Positions 19,194 to 30,946 of a stretch of DNA of 49,632 bases are shown here, one piece after another; position 1 is the stretch's first letter, and every line of letters begins with the position of its first letter. A program made the translations under genes and the position numbers. Source of the stretch: Williamsoniiplasma lucivorax ATCC 49196 (GTDB lineage: Bacteria > Bacillota_I > Bacilli_A > Mycoplasmatales > Mycoplasmataceae); NCBI RefSeq assembly GCF_000518285.1, contig NZ_JADH01000011.1, positions 1 through 49,632 of the forward strand, given 5' to 3'. Below the pieces are notes generated by a model. That model saw only the letters and a program-made list of their open reading frames with translations, ran no database searches and was not told the origin of the DNA.

Positions 19194-20777
19194 ATGAAAA
19201 AAATATTAAGCTTTTTAGCAGCTATTTCCATAACATCAACAAGCACTCCGCTTGTTGTCAATTGTAATAATTTCAAACCCATGGACATTAATAAAATAAT
19301 TACTAAACATGATTTAGGAACTATCAAGATGAGTAATGAACGAGAAATTTTAAAAGCCATTAATCAAGAAAAAAAATCTTTTAATTTTCAATTGAAAGAT
19401 TTAGAAATTGAAATCATTAAGCCAACTGGTTTGGATAAACAATTCCGTGCGAACATCAAAGGTAAGAATAGGTATTTTGGACAAATACAAGTTAGTTATG
19501 TGATCCATGATTATTTATCAGATTTAAAGAATTTAAACACCGAAGCTCAAACTTATCAACAACAAGAGTTAAAAAAAGATGATTTATGATTTAATTTAAA
19601 TTATTATCTTGGTCTGGCAGAAGGGATGATTAAATTTAACCCATCAGTTATTCAGTATGATTTGGTGATGAATGCACTTTTTAACTTACAAAACGCTATG
19701 GATGAATCCAAAAATGGTGGTTATAAAGAAGCAGATAAATCAATGTTAAAAGCTAATTTGGATGTTGCTCGATCAATTGCATTAACAAATAAAGATGTCA
19801 GTTATATAACAATATTCCAACAGGCAATCAGTGATGCTCAAACTGTTTATGATAATCCGAATTTAACTATTAATGACCAAAGAACGGTTATTGATTTAGA
19901 AACCAATAAATTATGAATGGCAATTTTCACCTTTATTCAAACCCCAAACAAACTTTCAGGTCAAAATCTACAACAACCAATGATTGAAGAAAATGAAGAA
20001 ATGGGAGCAATGAAAATATTTGGTTTATTAGAGGATGAGAATTTTGATGATAAACCAATATTACAAGGAGAGCAAATGGCATCAACTAACCAACAAAATC
20101 AGTTATCAGAAAGTGTACGATTGAATAACCTAATTCTTCAAGCACAAGCTATTGGCCAAGGAAATAAGGCAATTAATGCTTACGCGACTTTAAAAAAAGC
20201 AATCGGATATGCCGAAGGAATTGCTAGCGTTTATACAAGCGAACATGAAAATCCAATCTCATTAACCACAGTGATTGTTGATCTACAAAAAGCAATTGAT
20301 GATTTCGCTAAAACCAATGATTTAAAAGCCAACAAAGATAATTTAACACTTTTAAAAACGCAAATTAATGGTATTTTAGGTTTAAATCATTTCAGAACAG
20401 ATAATGCTGTTGCAACTTTAAATAGTGCATTAAATAAAATTGAAGAAATTCAAGGTCAAGATTTAGGTATTAGCCAACAAGATATTGTTGATCAAACTGT
20501 GATTGCAGTGAGAAATATAATAATTGCATTTTATGCTCAACCTTTAAAAGAAGCAGATTATAGTAAATTAGATGAACTTATTGAAGAGGCGCAAGACTTG
20601 TTAAGTGACAACAACAAAGAAATTGAAATAACTCAAAGATTAGCTAATCAACTAGCCAAGGCAAACCACATTAAAACATTAAACTTAAAAGCAAATGAAC
20701 AAGAGCAAATAGAGTTGGTTGAGATTGAATTGAGTAAGACAATTGAACAATTTGAAATAGAACCTATCAGAGTATAA
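19194..20777 (+). CDS. Surface lipoprotein with FIVAR-like repeats
   Basis: A 527-residue lipoprotein. The signal peptide (MKKILSFLAAISITSTSTPL) ends at a lipobox-like VVNC with Cys24 as the lipidation site. Residues 30-100 form a strand-containing unit ending RYFGQIQVSY, the same spiralin-like ending that closes the neighbour at 17217, but placed N-terminally. Helical repeats follow, with an acidic low-complexity linker near residues 260-300. The unit from about residue 305 (ILQAQAIGQGNKAINAYATL) matches the first unit of the neighbour (IVDAKVLGQGAKSVQAFAEL). The two genes share modules but in different order. Ribosome site AAAGGAGAA. Function inferred as surface or host interaction. Confidence 0.75.
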
Positions 20778-20862
20778 TATTTTAAATTTATGTCTTTAGA
20801 GTATGTCAACTTAAAGTACCACTTTAAAATAAAGCCATTTTTTTAAAAAAGTATTTAGAATA

Positions 20863-20898
20863 AAAAAATTTCTTACTATTCAAAGTAAGAAATTTTTT
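20863..20898. terminator. Bidirectional terminator between the lipoprotein gene and topA
   Basis: A 15-bp perfect stem (20863-20877 with 20884-20898), with A run on one side and T run on the other, so it can end both convergent transcripts. It overlaps the topA stop codon. Confidence 0.85.
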
Positions 20899-22972
20899 AA
20901 TTTTCATCAACTAAAGATTCTAGTATGGTATCGCCAGTTTCAACTTTTTCTTCTTTGGCTTTGTTTTTTTCTTCTTTTGTTTTACGTCTATTTTCTCAAT
21001 ATTCTTTTCTTTTGTCTAAGAACTCTTGGCGACGTTTAGCGGCCTCAGCACGTTGTTCTGGGGTTGGTTCCACATATTCTTTTCAAGAACCATCTGGTTG
21101 TTCGTATTCACGATAACCACATTTAGTAGTGGTAAAGTTCGAACAACCACGTCCGCGCCCAAATCTTGATTTAATAAAGACTAGTGTTCCTTCGCCACAG
21201 CGCGGACAAGCATCAGTGCCTGTTTTAGCTTTGACAATTTCTTCTTTAACTTTTTCTGAAAGACTAGTATAAATACCTTTTAATCAATCAACATTGTCAA
21301 ATTTACCCTCACTAATTAAATCTAGTTTAGATTCCATATCTGATGTATAACCTAAATTGAAAAATTCGGCATAATTACTATTATATAAGAATGATTCGGC
21401 ATTAAAACCTTTTTCAGTTACCTCAATTGGTTTTGACTTATGATATTCCACATATTCTCTTTCTTTTAACTTAGTTAAAATTGGATTATATGTTGAAGGA
21501 CGGCCAATCCCTAATGATTTAAGCTCTTTAATAATACTTGCTTGATTATACATTCTTGGTGGTTTGGTTTCGGTTTTCTCATCTTGAATTTTTGATTTAT
21601 CAATGATAACTGTGAAACCTGTCTTTTTTTCTAAATGAGGAATTTGGCCACCAGTTTGATGGATCATTGCTTCACAATTTTCTTCATTAATTTCAATGTC
21701 TTCATCATGTTTAGTATTGGTTTCTAAACCTTGGTACCCAAGGTTTAGCACTTCTTGATAAGCTTGTCTAAATTTGTAACCAGCATTATCAAAAATTCAA
21801 GCATGGTTATATCCACTTGGTCCATGCATCATTGACTTGATAGTATTTCATCAAATCATTGTGTAAAGACGTTTTTGAACTTCATCAGTTAATTGTGTCT
21901 TCACTGCTTCTGGTGTATTTTTAATTTCGGTCGGACGAATTGACTCATGGGCATCTTGAGCATTATTATCTTTTTTGCCAATTGGATCAGCATATAATTT
22001 TTGATCTCATCTCTGGGTGATATACGCTTTTGCTTCATTGATAAAATCAGCTGAATAACGCGATGAATCCGTACGAATATAAGTAACTAATCCGGCCTCA
22101 TATAATTTTTGGGCAGCCATTGTAATTTGACTAGTACTTAATTTTAATTTTGAAAAACCATCAGCTAACATTGTTGCTGTTGAATATGGTGTAAAACTAC
22201 GAGTTTCGAATTCATTGGCTTTATAATCAACACAATGATATTGGTCAGTTAATTCATTTAAGATTTTTTGAGCAATTTCATCAGTAACAAAATATGTTTT
22301 TTCATCATTTAAATTTTTATTATCTTTGTCTTTAACAAGCGGCATGAATAAGTTTTGTTGATCATCAACAACACTGATTTTGTGATATGGAGTGGGAACA
22401 AATTTTGCAATTTCTTTGGCACGTTCTGCCAAAATATATAAGGCTGGTGTTTGAACACGACCAGCACTCATTAAGCCAGTCGCTTTTTGCAATGATTTAG
22501 AAACTAAATAACCAATAATTTTGTCAAGCATTTGTCTTGACACTTGAGCATTGACTAAATCCAGATCAATGTCTGTCATATTTTCAAAACTGTGCACAAC
22601 AGCTTTTTTAGTAATTTCATCAAAAGTTGCTCTTTTGATATTTTTATTCATCCCTTTAAAAATATTTGAAAGGTGTCAAGCAATGGCTTCTCCTTCACGA
22701 TCGGGATCGGATGCTAGGACAATTAAATCTGCGTCTTTACCAGCTTTTTTAATGCTATTAATATTATCTTTTTTGGTTGGTGCATTCACAAATTCAGGTG
22801 TCATGGTTTCTAAATCAATTCCTAAAAGTGCTACTCCTTTGTCAGCAATGCGATTAATGTGCCCTCCACTTGCCATCACAACATATTCATTTTCAGAAAA
22901 TGCTTCATTCAAAAAATGTTGAATTTTGGCAATTTTGGATGGGGATTCTAATAAAACTAAAACTTTACTCAT
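20897..22972 (-). CDS. topA: DNA topoisomerase I
   Basis: Type IA topoisomerase that relaxes negative supercoils. It has 691 residues. The Toprim domain shows VLLESPSKI at residues 5-13 and SDPDREGEAIAWHL near residue 90. The active-site Tyr is Tyr298 in GLVTYIRTDSSRYS. The GIGRPSTY segment lies further on. Only one C-terminal zinc ribbon is visible (CPRCGEG ... GCSNF ... KCGY), where many bacterial enzymes have three; this is followed by a highly charged Lys/Glu/Arg tail. Six or more TGA codons encode Trp. It is divergent from gltX. Confidence 0.96.
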
Positions 22973-23033
22973 ATTATTTTTTACTCCTTTAAATAGTGTC
23001 TGGTTATTTCCTACTACAATATAGTACTTATTT

Positions 23034-23060
23034 TTGAAATTAATACAAGAGCTATATAAT
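23034..23060 (+). promoter_or_regulatory. Promoter of gltX
   Basis: TTGAAA (23034-23039) and TATAAT (23055-23060), spacer 15 nt, slightly short. It lies in the divergent topA/gltX gap. Confidence 0.5.
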
Positions 23061-23153
23061 ATACATAAATATTAATATTAAAATATTAACTTTCTCATGA
23101 AACATCTTATTTCGACTTTAATGTTAATATATATTGGTATTAAAAGGAGAAAT

Positions 23154-24608
<1,455 letters not shown>

Positions 24609-24613
24609 TATCG

Positions 24614-24645
24614 ACCATTATTGAAAAAATAATGGTTTTTATTTA
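24614..24645 (+). terminator. Rho-independent terminator of gltX
   Basis: ACCATTATT (24614-24622) pairs with AATAATGGT (24628-24636), then T-rich DNA. Confidence 0.8.
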
Positions 24646-24673
24646 TAATAAATAACATTAAAAGGAACTGTTT

Positions 24674-25885
24674 ATGATGTATGAAAAAGTGATAAGAGAT
24701 AATGTTCATGGAGATATCTATTTCAATCATCCAATCTTTATTGAAATTTTGGACACACCAGAAATGCAACGCTTAAGAAGAATTTTGCAACTGGGAGGAA
24801 CTAGTTTAGCTTATCCTGGCGCAACCCATACCCGTTTTTCACATTCAATTGGGGTTTATCATATTTTGACTTTATTTTTAGAATCCAATGATTTATCGCA
24901 TTTATCAAGTCAAGATAAAAAAATCGTTTTATTAGCTGGTTTGATGCATGATATTGGTCATGGACCATTTTCTCATTCTTTTGAAAAAGTGTGTTTACAA
25001 AATCATGAAAAATACAGCACAGAGATTATTAAAAATCCGCAAGGTAATATTTTTAAAATTTTAAAAAAGCACAAAATTAATCCCGAAGAAGTAGTTTCGA
25101 TTATTGAAGGTACACATCCAAATAAAATTTTAAATTTGTTGGTGAGTTCGCAACTAGATGCTGATCGTTTGGATTATTTACAAAGAGATGCTCAAAATTG
25201 TGGTGTTGGCTATGCGACATTAGACATTCGTTGAATCGTGCGACATGTGCGTATTGTCGATCATAAAATTGTTTTTCCTAAAAAATCAATCCATGCTATT
25301 GAATCATATTTATTGGGGAGATATCATATGTACAAGCAAGTATATGATCATAAATGTTCAATTAGCTTTGATGCTTTATTAGAAGTGTGATTCAAACGTT
25401 TAAAAGATTTATATACTTCAAAATTTGATTTTGAAAATCCCCAAATTGAAGTTATTTTTCAAGAACTTCTGAATAACCAAATAATTCCAATTGAAAAATA
25501 TTTGCAACTAGATGATTATTCCATGTTTGATATTTTCAAAATCACCCAAAAATCTAAAGATAAAACACTGGCTGATCTCTCTGCAAGATTGTTGAATAGA
25601 AAAACTTTTACAATTGTGAAAGCAACAGAAGTTAATAAAAATAATTTAATTAAACAATTAGAAAATAATGGTTTTGACCCACAATATTATTTAATTGAAT
25701 TAATCCCAAAAAAATCCATTGTTTACCAAGATGGGGTTGTTAATGGTAAGGATGAGACAATTTGAATCCAAAACAGCACGCAATTAGAACCCCTTTCAAA
25801 ATATTCAATGTTTGCTGAATCAATGAAATTAATTAACCAAGCTAATAATGAAAAAATTTTTTTATTTCCTAAAAAATTAGTGTAA
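24674..25885 (+). CDS. HD-domain phosphohydrolase (YwfO/SAMHD1-like)
   Basis: A metal-dependent HD hydrolase of 403 residues, close to YwfO-type proteins related to dNTP triphosphohydrolases. Motifs in order: THTRFSHSIGVYH near residue 52 (first His), GLMHDIGHGPFSHSFE near residue 94 (HD plus further ligands), and SQLDADRLDYLQRDA near residue 160 (the last Asp). All expected metal ligands are present. The first of two adjacent ATGs (24674) sits at a good distance from AAAGGA. The likely role is control of nucleotide pools; the precise substrate is unknown. Confidence 0.88.
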
Positions 25886-25920
25886 TATATTTTGAGTAAT
25901 AAGTGTATGGAGGTAAGGTT

Positions 25921-26319
25921 ATGTCTAAAATGACAAACATAGATTTAGCTTATGAGTTTTTAAAAGAAAAAAATAACTCGGTTAAATTTAATGAGATATG
26001 AAAAAATATTTCAGAAAAAATGTCTCAAAATCATCAAGATTTAAATGCTGTGATGGCCAATTTATATGCAGCATTAATTACAGATAACCGTTTTGCATTA
26101 ACACAAGATGGTTCATGAGCATTAAGTAGTAATATGAAAGTTGAAGACGTCAAAAGACAATACAATAATCTAAATACTGCTAAATCAGTTCAAGCTTCTG
26201 CAGTCGATGATGAAAATTTAACATTTTATGGTCCAATTGATGACGATGATGTTGAAGATGATGATGAAGATTATGAATTAGAAGAAGATGACTTCGGTAG
26301 CGGAGATATCGAAGAATAA
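25921..26319 (+). CDS. rpoE: RNA polymerase delta subunit
   Basis: Accessory Firmicutes/Mollicutes RNA polymerase subunit that speeds RNA release and recycling. The N-terminal 80 residues form the HARE-HTH domain (TNIDLAYEFLKEKNNSVKF ... TQDGSWALSS), then a linker, then a very acidic unstructured C-terminal tail rich in Asp/Glu (residues 98-132), the hallmark of delta. Length 132 residues; somewhat shorter than the 170-190 common in Bacillus. It lies upstream of pyrG, as in many Firmicutes. GGAGG ribosome site. Confidence 0.92.
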
Positions 26320-26322
26320 TTG

Positions 26323-26362
26323 AAAGGTTTGTAAAAACTACGTTTTTATGACCTTTTTATTT
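26323..26362 (+). terminator. Terminator of rpoE
   Basis: AAAGGT...TAAAAAC pairs imperfectly with GTTTTTA...ACCTTTT, followed by T-rich DNA. Confidence 0.75.
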
Positions 26363-26391
26363 TTTAAAAGAAAAACAGGAGAAGAGAGAGA

Positions 26392-27987
26392 ATGACAAAA
26401 TATATATTTATCACTGGTGGTGTGGTTTCTGGGTTAGGAAAAGGGATCACTGGTAGTTCATTAGGAAGATTATTAGTAAATTCAGGAATCAAAGTTTTTA
26501 TGCAAAAATTTGATCCATATTTAAATGTGGATCCAGGGACAATGTCACCATTCCAACATGGTGAAGTTTATGTGACTAATGATGGCGCTGAAACTGATTT
26601 AGACTTAGGACATTACGAGCGATTTATTGACGTTAATTTATCAAAAAAATCTTCAACATCATCAGGAAGAATTTATGTTGAAGTTTTAGATGCTGAACGT
26701 CGTGGTGATTGAGGTGGGAAAACTGTGCAAGTTATTCCACATATTACTGACAACATCAAAAACAAAGTTTATGCGCTTGCTGAAGATCCTAACATTGATG
26801 TTGTCATCACTGAAATCGGTGGAACTGTTGGAGATATTGAATCACAACCATTCCTAGAAGCTTTGCGTCAAATTCGCATGGAAAAAGGCAAAGAAAATGT
26901 GATGTTTATTCATGTTGGTTTAGTCCCTTATATTTCAGCATCACAAGAATACAAAACTAAGCCAATTCAACACTCAGTCAAAGAACTGTTAAGTTTAGGA
27001 ATTCAACCAGACATTATTGTTACTCGTTCAGATAAAACAACCCCATCTGAAATCGCTAATAAAATCTCACTCTTTTGTAATGTTCCTAAAGAAAATGTCA
27101 TTCAAGCTGTTGATGTCGATTCGATTTATGAAGTGCCATTAAGAATGGGTGACCAAAATTTACATAAAATTGTCATTGAACAATTACAGTTAAAATCAAA
27201 ACCAACTGATATGGATGAATGAAATAAATTTGTGGAAAACATTTATGATTCTAAAGAAGAATTTGCAGTCACTTTTGTTGGTAAATATATCAAAATGCCA
27301 GATGCTTACTTATCAGTTATTGAATCTTTAAAAATTGCTGGTTATGCACACAAGAAAAAACTAAAACTAAATTGAGTTAATTCTGAAGAAATTAATGAGA
27401 GCAATTACCACACAATTTTTAAAGATTCAAAAGGAATTTTAGTGCCTGGGGGATTTGGTAATCGTGGTGTGCAAGGAATGTTATTGGCAGCAAAATTTGC
27501 TCGTGAAAACAATGTCCCATATTTAGGGATTTGTTTAGGAATGCAAATTGCTTCCATCGAATTTGCTCGTAATGTTTTAGGGCTTAAAGATGCTCACTCA
27601 ACTGAATTTGATGATGCAACAAAAAATCCAATTATTGATTTTGTTCACGGCATTGATCAAAACAATCTTGGGGGGACATTACGTTTAGGAGCGTCAAAAA
27701 CAACGATTAAAGCAGACACTTTAGCACATAAACTATATGGTAAAACTGAGATTTTTGAAAGACACCGTCATCGTTATGAATTTAACAATGCCTATCAAGC
27801 AGCTTTTGAAAAAGCAGGTTGAGTGTTTTCGGGAATGTTTGTTGATAAAAACTTAGTCGAAATGATTGAAATTCCAGCCAACAATTTCTTTGTGGCTGTC
27901 CAATTCCACCCAGAATTTACCACAAGACCAAATAAACCGAACCCCTTATTTAAAGGATTTGTTGAAGCAATCATTAAACAAAAATAA
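26392..27987 (+). CDS. pyrG: CTP synthase
   Basis: Makes CTP from UTP with glutamine as nitrogen donor. It has 531 residues, standard. The N-terminal synthase domain begins [16 protein letters not shown] (P-loop), followed by [20 protein letters not shown]. The glutamine amidotransferase domain has Cys381 in GICLGMQ and the His-Glu pair in FHPEF near residue 506. All catalytic residues are in place. TGA encodes Trp at several sites. The start follows AGGAGAAGAGAGAG. Confidence 0.97.
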
Positions 27988-28003
27988 GCTCTTTGAAAAT
28001 AGA

Positions 28004-28044
28004 TTGTGGAAAAGAGAGATTAACATTTATAATAATAATGTTAA
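28004..28044 (+). promoter_or_regulatory. Promoter of fba with an overlapping inverted repeat
   Basis: TTGTGG (28004-28009), 18-nt spacer, TATAAT (28028-28033). The -10 lies between the arms of an 8-bp inverted repeat TTAACATT/AATGTTAA (28020-28027 and 28037-28044), a possible operator. Confidence 0.5.
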
Positions 28045-28059
28045 TAAAGGAGAAAATAA

Positions 28060-28965
28060 ATGGCAAAAATTTACAATAAAAGATTAGTTAATGCACACAA
28101 CATGGTGGAAGCGGCACACAAAAACAAATTTGCAATTGGACATTTTAATATTAATAACTTAGAATGAACCAAAGCAATTTTAGAGGCAGCTCAAGAAACT
28201 AACACCCCAACAATCATTGCAACTAGTGAAGGGGCAATTAAATACATGGGTGGAGTTGAAACTGTTGTTGGAATGGTTAATGGGTTATTGAACAACTTAA
28301 ACATCACTGTTCCTGTGGCATTACACTTAGACCATGGACAAACTGTCGAGATGTGTAAAAAAGCAATTGATGCTGGTTACTCATCAGTGATGTTTGACGG
28401 ATCACACCTTCCGTATGCTGATAATGTGGCTAAAACTAAAGAAGTTGTGGCTTATGCAAACCAATTTGAAGTTTCAGTGGAAGCTGAAATCGGTTCAATT
28501 GGTGGAGAAGAAGATGGAGTTGTTGGTCAAGGTGAACTAGGGGACCCAAAAGAAGCTGCTGAAGTTTCAAAATTAGGAATCTCAATGTTAGCTGCTGGAA
28601 TTGGAAACATTCATGGTAAATACCCAGAATGATGAAAATCGCTTTCATTTGAAACATTACAAGCTTTACAACAAGCAGCACCATTCCCAATGGTTTTACA
28701 TGGTGGTTCAGGAATTCCTCAGGACCAAGTTGAAAAAGCAATTTCAATGGGAATTTCAAAAATCAATGTTAACACTGAATTACAATTAGCTTTCCGTGAT
28801 GCAACTCGTGCATATATTGAAGCTGGTAAAGATTTAGATGATGTTAATAAAGGATTTGACCCACGTAAATTACTAGCCCCAGGTTACAAAGCACTAAAAA
28901 CAACATTCGTTGAATTAACTGGTTGATTTGGAAGCCAAGGCAAAGCAGATTTAGTTAAAAAATAA
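28060..28965 (+). CDS. fba: Class II fructose-bisphosphate aldolase
   Basis: Zinc-dependent glycolytic enzyme splitting fructose-1,6-bisphosphate into two triose phosphates. It has 301 residues. Motifs: FNINNLEW near residue 29, LHLDHGQT near residue 90 (metal ligand His), VEAEIGSIGGEEDG near residue 146, and VLHGGSGIP near residue 213 with a second metal ligand and the phosphate loop. Consecutive TGA codons encode Trp-Trp (28630-28635). GGAG ribosome site. A terminator shared with the convergent HAD gene follows. Confidence 0.96.
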
Positions 28966-28967
28966 TA

Positions 28968-29000
28968 AAAAATCACTAATTGGATTAGTGATTTTTATTT
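28968..29000. terminator. Bidirectional terminator
   Basis: AAAAATCACTAAT (28968-28980) pairs with ATTAGTGATTTTT (28984-28996) around TGG; it serves fba and the convergent HAD gene. Confidence 0.85.
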
Positions 29001-29831
29001 TAGATATTGTTCCAAAGCGTGAACAATACCATCTTCATCATTGGTTTTAGTGACAAAATCAGCAACATTTTGTACTTCTGGTTTGGCATTACCCATCGCG
29101 ACCCCCACTCCAGCATATTGAATCATGCTCATATCATTTTGACCATCTCCAATGGCCATTAAATTTTCTGGATTAATTCCTAGTTGAGGTAAAAAATTAT
29201 CTAAAGCATAAGCCTTATCAATCCCAATATCAGTATACTCAAAAAAGAAATCAGAAGTAAACATCGAATTAGCTTTACCAATAAAAGGCGCTTTTAATTC
29301 TTGTTCGATTTCTTTTAAATAAGCAGGATCACCAGCTGATAAAATTTTATACATTGGATAGTTAGCAAATTCCACAAGATCTTTAACTTCAGAAACTAAC
29401 ATATTACATCCATGGGCCTCATAACGAACAACTTCTAATTTGACATCTCTAAATGCAATTGGTTTAGGATAAGCATTTTCCACGCAAACATAATCATCTT
29501 TATAAACCATAGTAACTAGGTCAAATTTTTTCAAATGTTGAATGATTTCTGCTGCCATAGTTGCTGACAGTGTTTTTGAAAATAAGATTTCATTAGTTTG
29601 TAAATTAGTGGCAACAGCTCCATTATATGAAACCAGAAAACCATTATTTTTATCCAATTCTAATTCTTTGGCAAATCTCATCATCCCTGGAGTAGGACGT
29701 CCTGAAGCAAGAATGATTTTAATGCCTTTTTCTTGTGCTTCAATAAGTGCTTTTTTAGTCAATGGAGAAATTATTCTTTTGTTTGTTAATAATGTTCCAT
29801 CAATATCAATGACAATTGCTTTTATATTCAT
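28995..29831 (-). CDS. Cof-type HAD-superfamily phosphatase
   Basis: A cytoplasmic phosphatase of the Cof/YidA type (HAD subclass IIB), 278 residues. The nucleophile motif is VIDIDGTLL (residues 7-15), motif II is ILASGRP near residue 40, and motif IV is GDGQNDMSM near residue 228, followed by VAMGNAKPEV, a Cof signature. Substrates of the family are sugar phosphates or flavin nucleotides; the one here cannot be told. It starts 1 nt after the stop of the upstream amidohydrolase, so the two form a minus-strand operon. Confidence 0.92.
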   Translation of the reverse strand: MNIKAIVIDIDGTLLTNKRIISPLTKKALIEAQEKGIKIILASGRPTPGMMRFAKELELDKNNGFLVSYNGAVATNLQTNEILFSKTLSATMAAEIIQHLKKFDLVTMVYKDDYVCVENAYPKPIAFRDVKLEVVRYEAHGCNMLVSEVKDLVEFANYPMYKILSAGDPAYLKEIEQELKAPFIGKANSMFTSDFFFEYTDIGIDKAYALDNFLPQLGINPENLMAIGDGQNDMSMIQYAGVGVAMGNAKPEVQNVADFVTKTNDEDGIVHALEQYLK

Positions 29832-29832
29832 T

Positions 29833-30330
29833 TTATCCTTTCAATGCCGCAGATCCTTTTAAATCAATTTCGGCAAGATAACCTAATTCTATTGCATGAT
29901 TGTAAGTTTGTAAAACACAAATATCTAAAGCGACCCCAACAAGAATCAATTTAGTAATCTTTTTTGACTTTAAATATTCATCTAAGCCATTACTTGTTCC
30001 TGCTTCATCAAAGAAAGCAGAATAACTTTCATACTTGGTGTGTTGACCTTTGTAAATAATTTTATTAATCAGTTGCAAATATGTTGGATCCAAATATAAT
30101 TTAGCACCCATACTGTTTTGCACACAATGCTTTGGTCAAATTTGAAATGATGCATGATCATTTGGGTGGTCATCCATAGAAGCAATAATTAATTGATTTT
30201 CTTGGTGAAACTTCAACATTAAAGCTTGAATATATGGTTTTAATTTTTCAGCATGAAGAACATATAAACTTCCCTTTGGATTAACAAAATCATATTGGTA
30301 GTCAATAATCAGTAGTGCTGTTTTTTTCAT
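29833..30330 (-). CDS. pncA: Nicotinamidase-like isochorismatase-family hydrolase
   Basis: Predicted to convert nicotinamide to nicotinic acid in NAD salvage. It has 165 residues, a little short for PncA (180-210). The catalytic Asp is in LLIIDYQYDF (about Asp9), metal-binding residues are in MDDHPNDHASF (around residues 52-62, variant of DWHPxxHxSF), WPKHCVQ follows, and the nucleophile Cys is in VGVALDICV near residue 139. Trp in WPKHC is encoded by TGA at the ORF break. An inverted repeat and AGGGG ribosome site lie just upstream. Confidence 0.85.
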
Positions 30331-30338
30331 TTTCCCCT

Positions 30339-30365
30339 CGCTTAAAATTACAATAATTTTAAGCG
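30339..30365. promoter_or_regulatory. 12-bp perfect inverted repeat abutting the pncA ribosome site
   Basis: CGCTTAAAATTA (30339-30350) and TAATTTTAAGCG (30354-30365), 3-nt spacer. On the minus strand, the stem ends immediately before the AGGGG ribosome site. It may be an operator (a TTGAAA -35 lies suitably upstream) or a leader hairpin. Confidence 0.65.
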
Positions 30366-30563
30366 ATTAAATGATTTTCAAACAAAGAAATAAACTTTTA
30401 TTTAAAATTCCCACAATAAATTTTTCCTTTTTATGAAAACAAATCTAATTTTAAATGAGGAAAAAATTTTATCTATTAGTTAGGAAAAGGTGTGGAGTGA
30501 ACATTCTGTTAAAGCTAAAAATCGTGATTTAAAAATTGGGATGGTTTTTTTTCAAAAAAACAC

Positions 30564-30569
30564 TATAAT
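30564..30569 (+). promoter_or_regulatory. -10 element of rpmE
   Basis: TATAAT 55 nt before the rpmE ATG. A small CTATG-AAAA-CATAG hairpin lies in the leader at 30593-30606. Confidence 0.5.
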
Positions 30570-30623
30570 ATACTAAGTACTTAAAAGTATATCTATGAAA
30601 ACATAGTAAAGGAGATTAAATCT

Positions 30624-30866
30624 ATGCCAAATAAAGATATTCAACCAAAATATTTCGATAATGCGAAATTTGTATGTACAACTTGCGACAGCATAATGGA
30701 AATCGGTTCAACAAAAGCCGAAGAAATTAGAGTTGATGTTTGTTCAAATTGCCACCCTTTCTATACAGGGAACCAACAATTTTCAAATACAGCTGGTCGT
30801 GTTGAACAATTCAAAGCAAAATTTGCAAAAAAAGATGAACTTAACGCAAAGAAAAACAAAAATTAA
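30624..30866 (+). CDS. rpmE: 50S ribosomal protein L31
   Basis: Large-subunit protein bridging to the small subunit. It has 80 residues. It is the zinc-binding (C+) form: two Cys pairs, FVCTTC and VCSNC, followed by the family HPFYTGNQ segment. A zinc-free paralogue is not present in this window. A basic Lys-rich tail follows. GGAG ribosome site before ATG 30624. Confidence 0.96.
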   Translation: MPNKDIQPKYFDNAKFVCTTCDSIMEIGSTKAEEIRVDVCSNCHPFYTGNQQFSNTAGRVEQFKAKFAKKDELNAKKNKN

Positions 30867-30877
30867 TTTAGTTAATC

Positions 30878-30900
30878 AAAAAGGCTTGTGCCTTTTTCTT
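30878..30900 (+). terminator. Rho-independent terminator of rpmE
   Basis: AAAAAGGC (30878-30885) pairs with GCCTTTTT (30890-30897), followed by CTTTTTT. Confidence 0.85.
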
Positions 30901-30946
30901 TTTTGATAAAAACATTTAAAATTATAATGATAGAATTGAGGGTCAA

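Noticed and set aside
20925-21116. Plus-strand open frame within topA
   Set aside because: Antisense shadow of the charged C-terminal tail of TopA.
23097-23153. Upstream extension of gltX to ATG 23097
   Set aside because: It would add an unrelated hydrophobic leader; ATG 23154 has a strong ribosome site and begins the conserved synthetase sequence.
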